From contig NZ_JAFGYY010000026.1 in the NCBI RefSeq assembly GCF_017491605.1, forward strand, positions 1-64,000: DNA of 64,000 bases, read 5' to 3'. This document shows, one piece after another, positions 60,881 to 64,000 of this stretch. Position 1 is the stretch's first letter. Every line of letters starts with the position of its first letter. Position numbers and translations under genes: made by a program. The DNA is from Pseudomonas sp. 30_B (GTDB lineage Bacteria > Pseudomonadota > Gammaproteobacteria > Pseudomonadales > Pseudomonadaceae). The notes beneath the pieces were generated by a model. It was not told where the DNA came from. It worked only from the letters and a program-made list of their open reading frames with translations, and searched no databases.

Positions 60881-62515
60881 ATGATCAAGAAAGTGAGCGG
60901 GGCGCTGCTGGGCCTCGCCTTGGCAGTGAATTGCGCGCCGGCCTTTGCGGCCGAATCGAAGAAGGTCGATGTGCTGCTGATTGGCGGCGGCATCATGAGC
61001 ACCACCCTGGGCGTCTGGCTCAACGAGTTGGAGCCGGGCTGGTCGATGGAGATGGTCGAGCGCCTGGACGGCGTCGCCCTGGAAAGCTCCAACGGCTGGA
61101 ACAACGCCGGCACCGGCCACTCCGCGCTGGCCGAACTGAACTACACGCCGGAAGACAAGGACGGCAAGGTCAGCATTGCCAAGGCCATCGAGATCAACGA
61201 ATCCTTCCAGGTCTCCCGCCAGTTCTGGGCCTGGCAGGTGAAGAACGGCGTGTTGAAGAACCCGCGTTCCTTCATCAATTCCACGCCGCACATGAGCTTC
61301 GTCTGGGGTGACGACAACGTCGCCTTCCTGAAGAAGCGCCATGAGGCGCTGCAGGCCAGCCCGCTGTTCCGCGGCATGCAGTACTCCGAGGACCCGGCGC
61401 AGATCGCCAAGTGGGTGCCGCTGATGATGCAGGGCCGCGACCCCGCGCAGAAGGTCGCCGCCACCTGGTCGCCGCTGGGCACCGACGTCAACTTCGGCGA
61501 GATCACCCGCCAGTTCGCCGGCTACCTGCAGAGCAAGCCGAACTTCGCCATGAAGCTGTCCAGCGAGGTGGAGAACATCACCCGCAACGACGACGGCTCC
61601 TGGCGCGTCGAGTACAAGAACCTCAAGGACGGCAGCGTCACCCGGACCGACGCCAAGTTCGTCTTCATCGGTGCCGGCGGTGGCGCACTGCGCCTGCTGC
61701 AGAAGTCCGGCATCGAAGAAGCCAAGGATTACGCCGGCTTCCCGGTGGGCGGCTCGTTCCTGGTCACCGAGAACCCGACCATCGCCCAGCAGCACCTGGC
61801 CAAGGCCTACGGCAAGGCGTCGGTCGGCGCACCGCCGATGTCCGTGCCGCACCTGGATACCCGCGTACTGGACGGCAAGCGCGTGATTCTGTTCGGGCCC
61901 TTCGCCACCTTCTCCACCAAGTTCCTCAAGGAAGGTTCCTACCTCGACCTGCTGGCCAGCACCAACGTGCACAACGTCTGGCCGATGACCCGTGTGGGCA
62001 TCGACGAGTACCCGCTGGTGGAATACCTTGCCGGCCAACTGATGCTCTCCGACGCCGACCGTCTTGCCGCGCTGCGCGAGTACTTCCCGGAAGCCAAGGC
62101 CGAAGACTGGCGCCTGTGGCAGGCCGGCCAGCGCGTGCAGATCATCAAGCGTGACGCCGACAAGGGCGGCGTGCTGAAGCTCGGCACCGAGATCGTCGCT
62201 TCCGCCGACGGCAGCATCGCCGGTCTGCTCGGTGCTTCGCCGGGCGCTTCCACCGCCGCGCCGATCATGCTCAGCGTGCTGGAGAAGGTGTTCAAGGACA
62301 AACTCGCCACCCCCGAGTGGCAGGCCAAGGTCCACCAGATCGTCCCGAGCTATGGCACCAAGCTGAACGACAGCCCGGAGAAGACCCAGCAGGAGTGGGC
62401 CTACACCAGCGAAGTCCTGCAACTGGCCCCGCCGCCGGCCATCGACCCAGCCCCCGCCGCGCAGCCTGCCGCTGTCGCACCGGCGGAGAAGGCCGCCAAC
62501 GACATGGCGCTCTGA
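60881..62515 (+). CDS. mqo: Malate:quinone oxidoreductase
   Basis: This 544-aa FAD enzyme oxidises malate to oxaloacetate and passes electrons to the quinone pool. Clear Mqo features are VDVLLIGGGIMSTTLGVWLNELEP, ESSNGWNNAGTGHSALAELNYTP, FVFIGAGGGALRLLQKSG, GFPVGGSFLVTENP and GASPGASTAAPIML. An N-terminal hydrophobic segment (MIKKVSGALLGLALAVNCAP then AFAAE) looks like a signal peptide, and the C-terminus is an Ala/Pro-rich tail (about 510-544). Mqo is usually a peripheral inner-membrane protein on the cytoplasmic face. The start is ATG 60881, with a weak Shine-Dalgarno. Confidence 0.95.
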   Translation: MIKKVSGALLGLALAVNCAPAFAAESKKVDVLLIGGGIMSTTLGVWLNELEPGWSMEMVERLDGVALESSNGWNNAGTGHSALAELNYTPEDKDGKVSIAKAIEINESFQVSRQFWAWQVKNGVLKNPRSFINSTPHMSFVWGDDNVAFLKKRHEALQASPLFRGMQYSEDPAQIAKWVPLMMQGRDPAQKVAATWSPLGTDVNFGEITRQFAGYLQSKPNFAMKLSSEVENITRNDDGSWRVEYKNLKDGSVTRTDAKFVFIGAGGGALRLLQKSGIEEAKDYAGFPVGGSFLVTENPTIAQQHLAKAYGKASVGAPPMSVPHLDTRVLDGKRVILFGPFATFSTKFLKEGSYLDLLASTNVHNVWPMTRVGIDEYPLVEYLAGQLMLSDADRLAALREYFPEAKAEDWRLWQAGQRVQIIKRDADKGGVLKLGTEIVASADGSIAGLLGASPGASTAAPIMLSVLEKVFKDKLATPEWQAKVHQIVPSYGTKLNDSPEKTQQEWAYTSEVLQLAPPPAIDPAPAAQPAAVAPAEKAANDMAL

Positions 62516-62524
62516 GCCATGCCG

Positions 62525-62559
62525 ATGAACAGCGGGGCGCTCGATGCCCCGCTGTTCAT
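62525..62559 (+). terminator. Terminator of mqo
   Basis: A 14-bp perfect stem (62525-62538 with 62546-62559, ATGAACAGCGGGGC) with a 7-nt loop begins 9 nt after the mqo stop. The T run after it is short. Confidence 0.8.
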
Positions 62560-62757
62560 TTCAGCGCCTCCTTTGCAGACGAACAGCTCTGCTCGCGACG
62601 CTCTGCTCCGCACCCTGCAGCCTTCATAGCCTTTTACCGCAGGGGCCGATCGATAAGTCCAATGGATCGCTCATAGCGCAGCGGCTCGTTTGATCTATCT
62701 TCTCAAGGTCAAGCGAAGCCACAGCGCCATTGGATGGGCGCAGACGAGGAGCCTGTG

Positions 62758-64000
<1,243 letters not shown>

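Noticed and set aside
62620..62757. A possible OxyR site upstream of katG (ATAG near 62673, CTAT near 62695)
   Set aside because: The elements do not fit the four-element 10-nt spacing of the OxyR consensus, so no site is claimed.

Overview
This looks like chromosome from a Pseudomonas of the P. aeruginosa/citronellolis/nitroreducens type. The evidence is high GC with strong GC3 bias, REP-type palindromes built on GTAGGAGCGAGCTTGCTCGC, an SdsA1-type alkyl sulfatase, a Pseudomonas-type Mqo, and a catabolic gene load typical of environmental pseudomonads. Genes are dense and mostly in operons with 4-8 nt start/stop overlaps. I see no rRNA, tRNA, IS, phage or CRISPR. The genus is inferred from gene content, not from a marker gene.

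Region A (1-11792) is an uptake and sugar-modification cluster. A FadR-type GntR regulator and a GT1-type glycosyltransferase (cut by the left edge) point left. A polyamine-type ABC importer, a paralogous glycosyltransferase, two small cupins, an AmgK-like anomeric sugar kinase, an aldehyde dehydrogenase and a GlmU-like nucleotidyltransferase without its acetyltransferase half point right. Together they could make an NDP-sugar from a free sugar (kinase, then nucleotidyltransferase) and transfer it to an imported, probably cationic, acceptor.

Region B (11793-13978) holds REP repeats, a PL7 alginate-lyase-like gene and two small unknown genes.

Region C (13979-34977) is a catabolic block. It has an acyl-CoA dehydrogenase, the DUF1329/DUF1302 envelope pair, two MalT-like LuxR regulators, and an operon with an AMACR-like racemase/CoA-transferase, SCP-x-type thiolase, two MaoC hotdog proteins, SDR, LCAD-type acyl-CoA dehydrogenase, DUF2889 protein, acyl-CoA synthetase and two DUF1254/DUF1214 exported proteins. 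The set parallels peroxisomal branched-chain/sterol side-chain beta-oxidation.

Region D (35024-44427, all minus) is a second beta-oxidation operon (acyl-CoA dehydrogenase, FadB-like bifunctional enzyme, thiolase, SDR). It also carries an HSL-family esterase, a phasin-like protein, a class III PhaC-like synthase and a GNAT acetyltransferase. A third MalT-like regulator diverges from it (44710-47364), followed by an alkyl sulfatase, an iron alcohol dehydrogenase and a hotdog thioesterase, i.e. alkyl sulfate to fatty alcohol to fatty aldehyde. A palindrome CCCACTC-N5-GAGTGGG recurs in five intergenic regions of C and D and may tie these units into one regulon.

Region E (51430-60414) begins with a small membrane protein and an orphan ABC ATPase. 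Then comes a minus-strand operon that reads GntR/UTRA regulator, AprA-like flavoprotein, AprB-like two-cluster ferredoxin, sulfonate/nitrate-type ABC importer, HEAT-repeat protein, DUF971 protein. This is the best candidate for an undescribed redox system. Region F holds mqo and the start of katG, which runs off the right edge.
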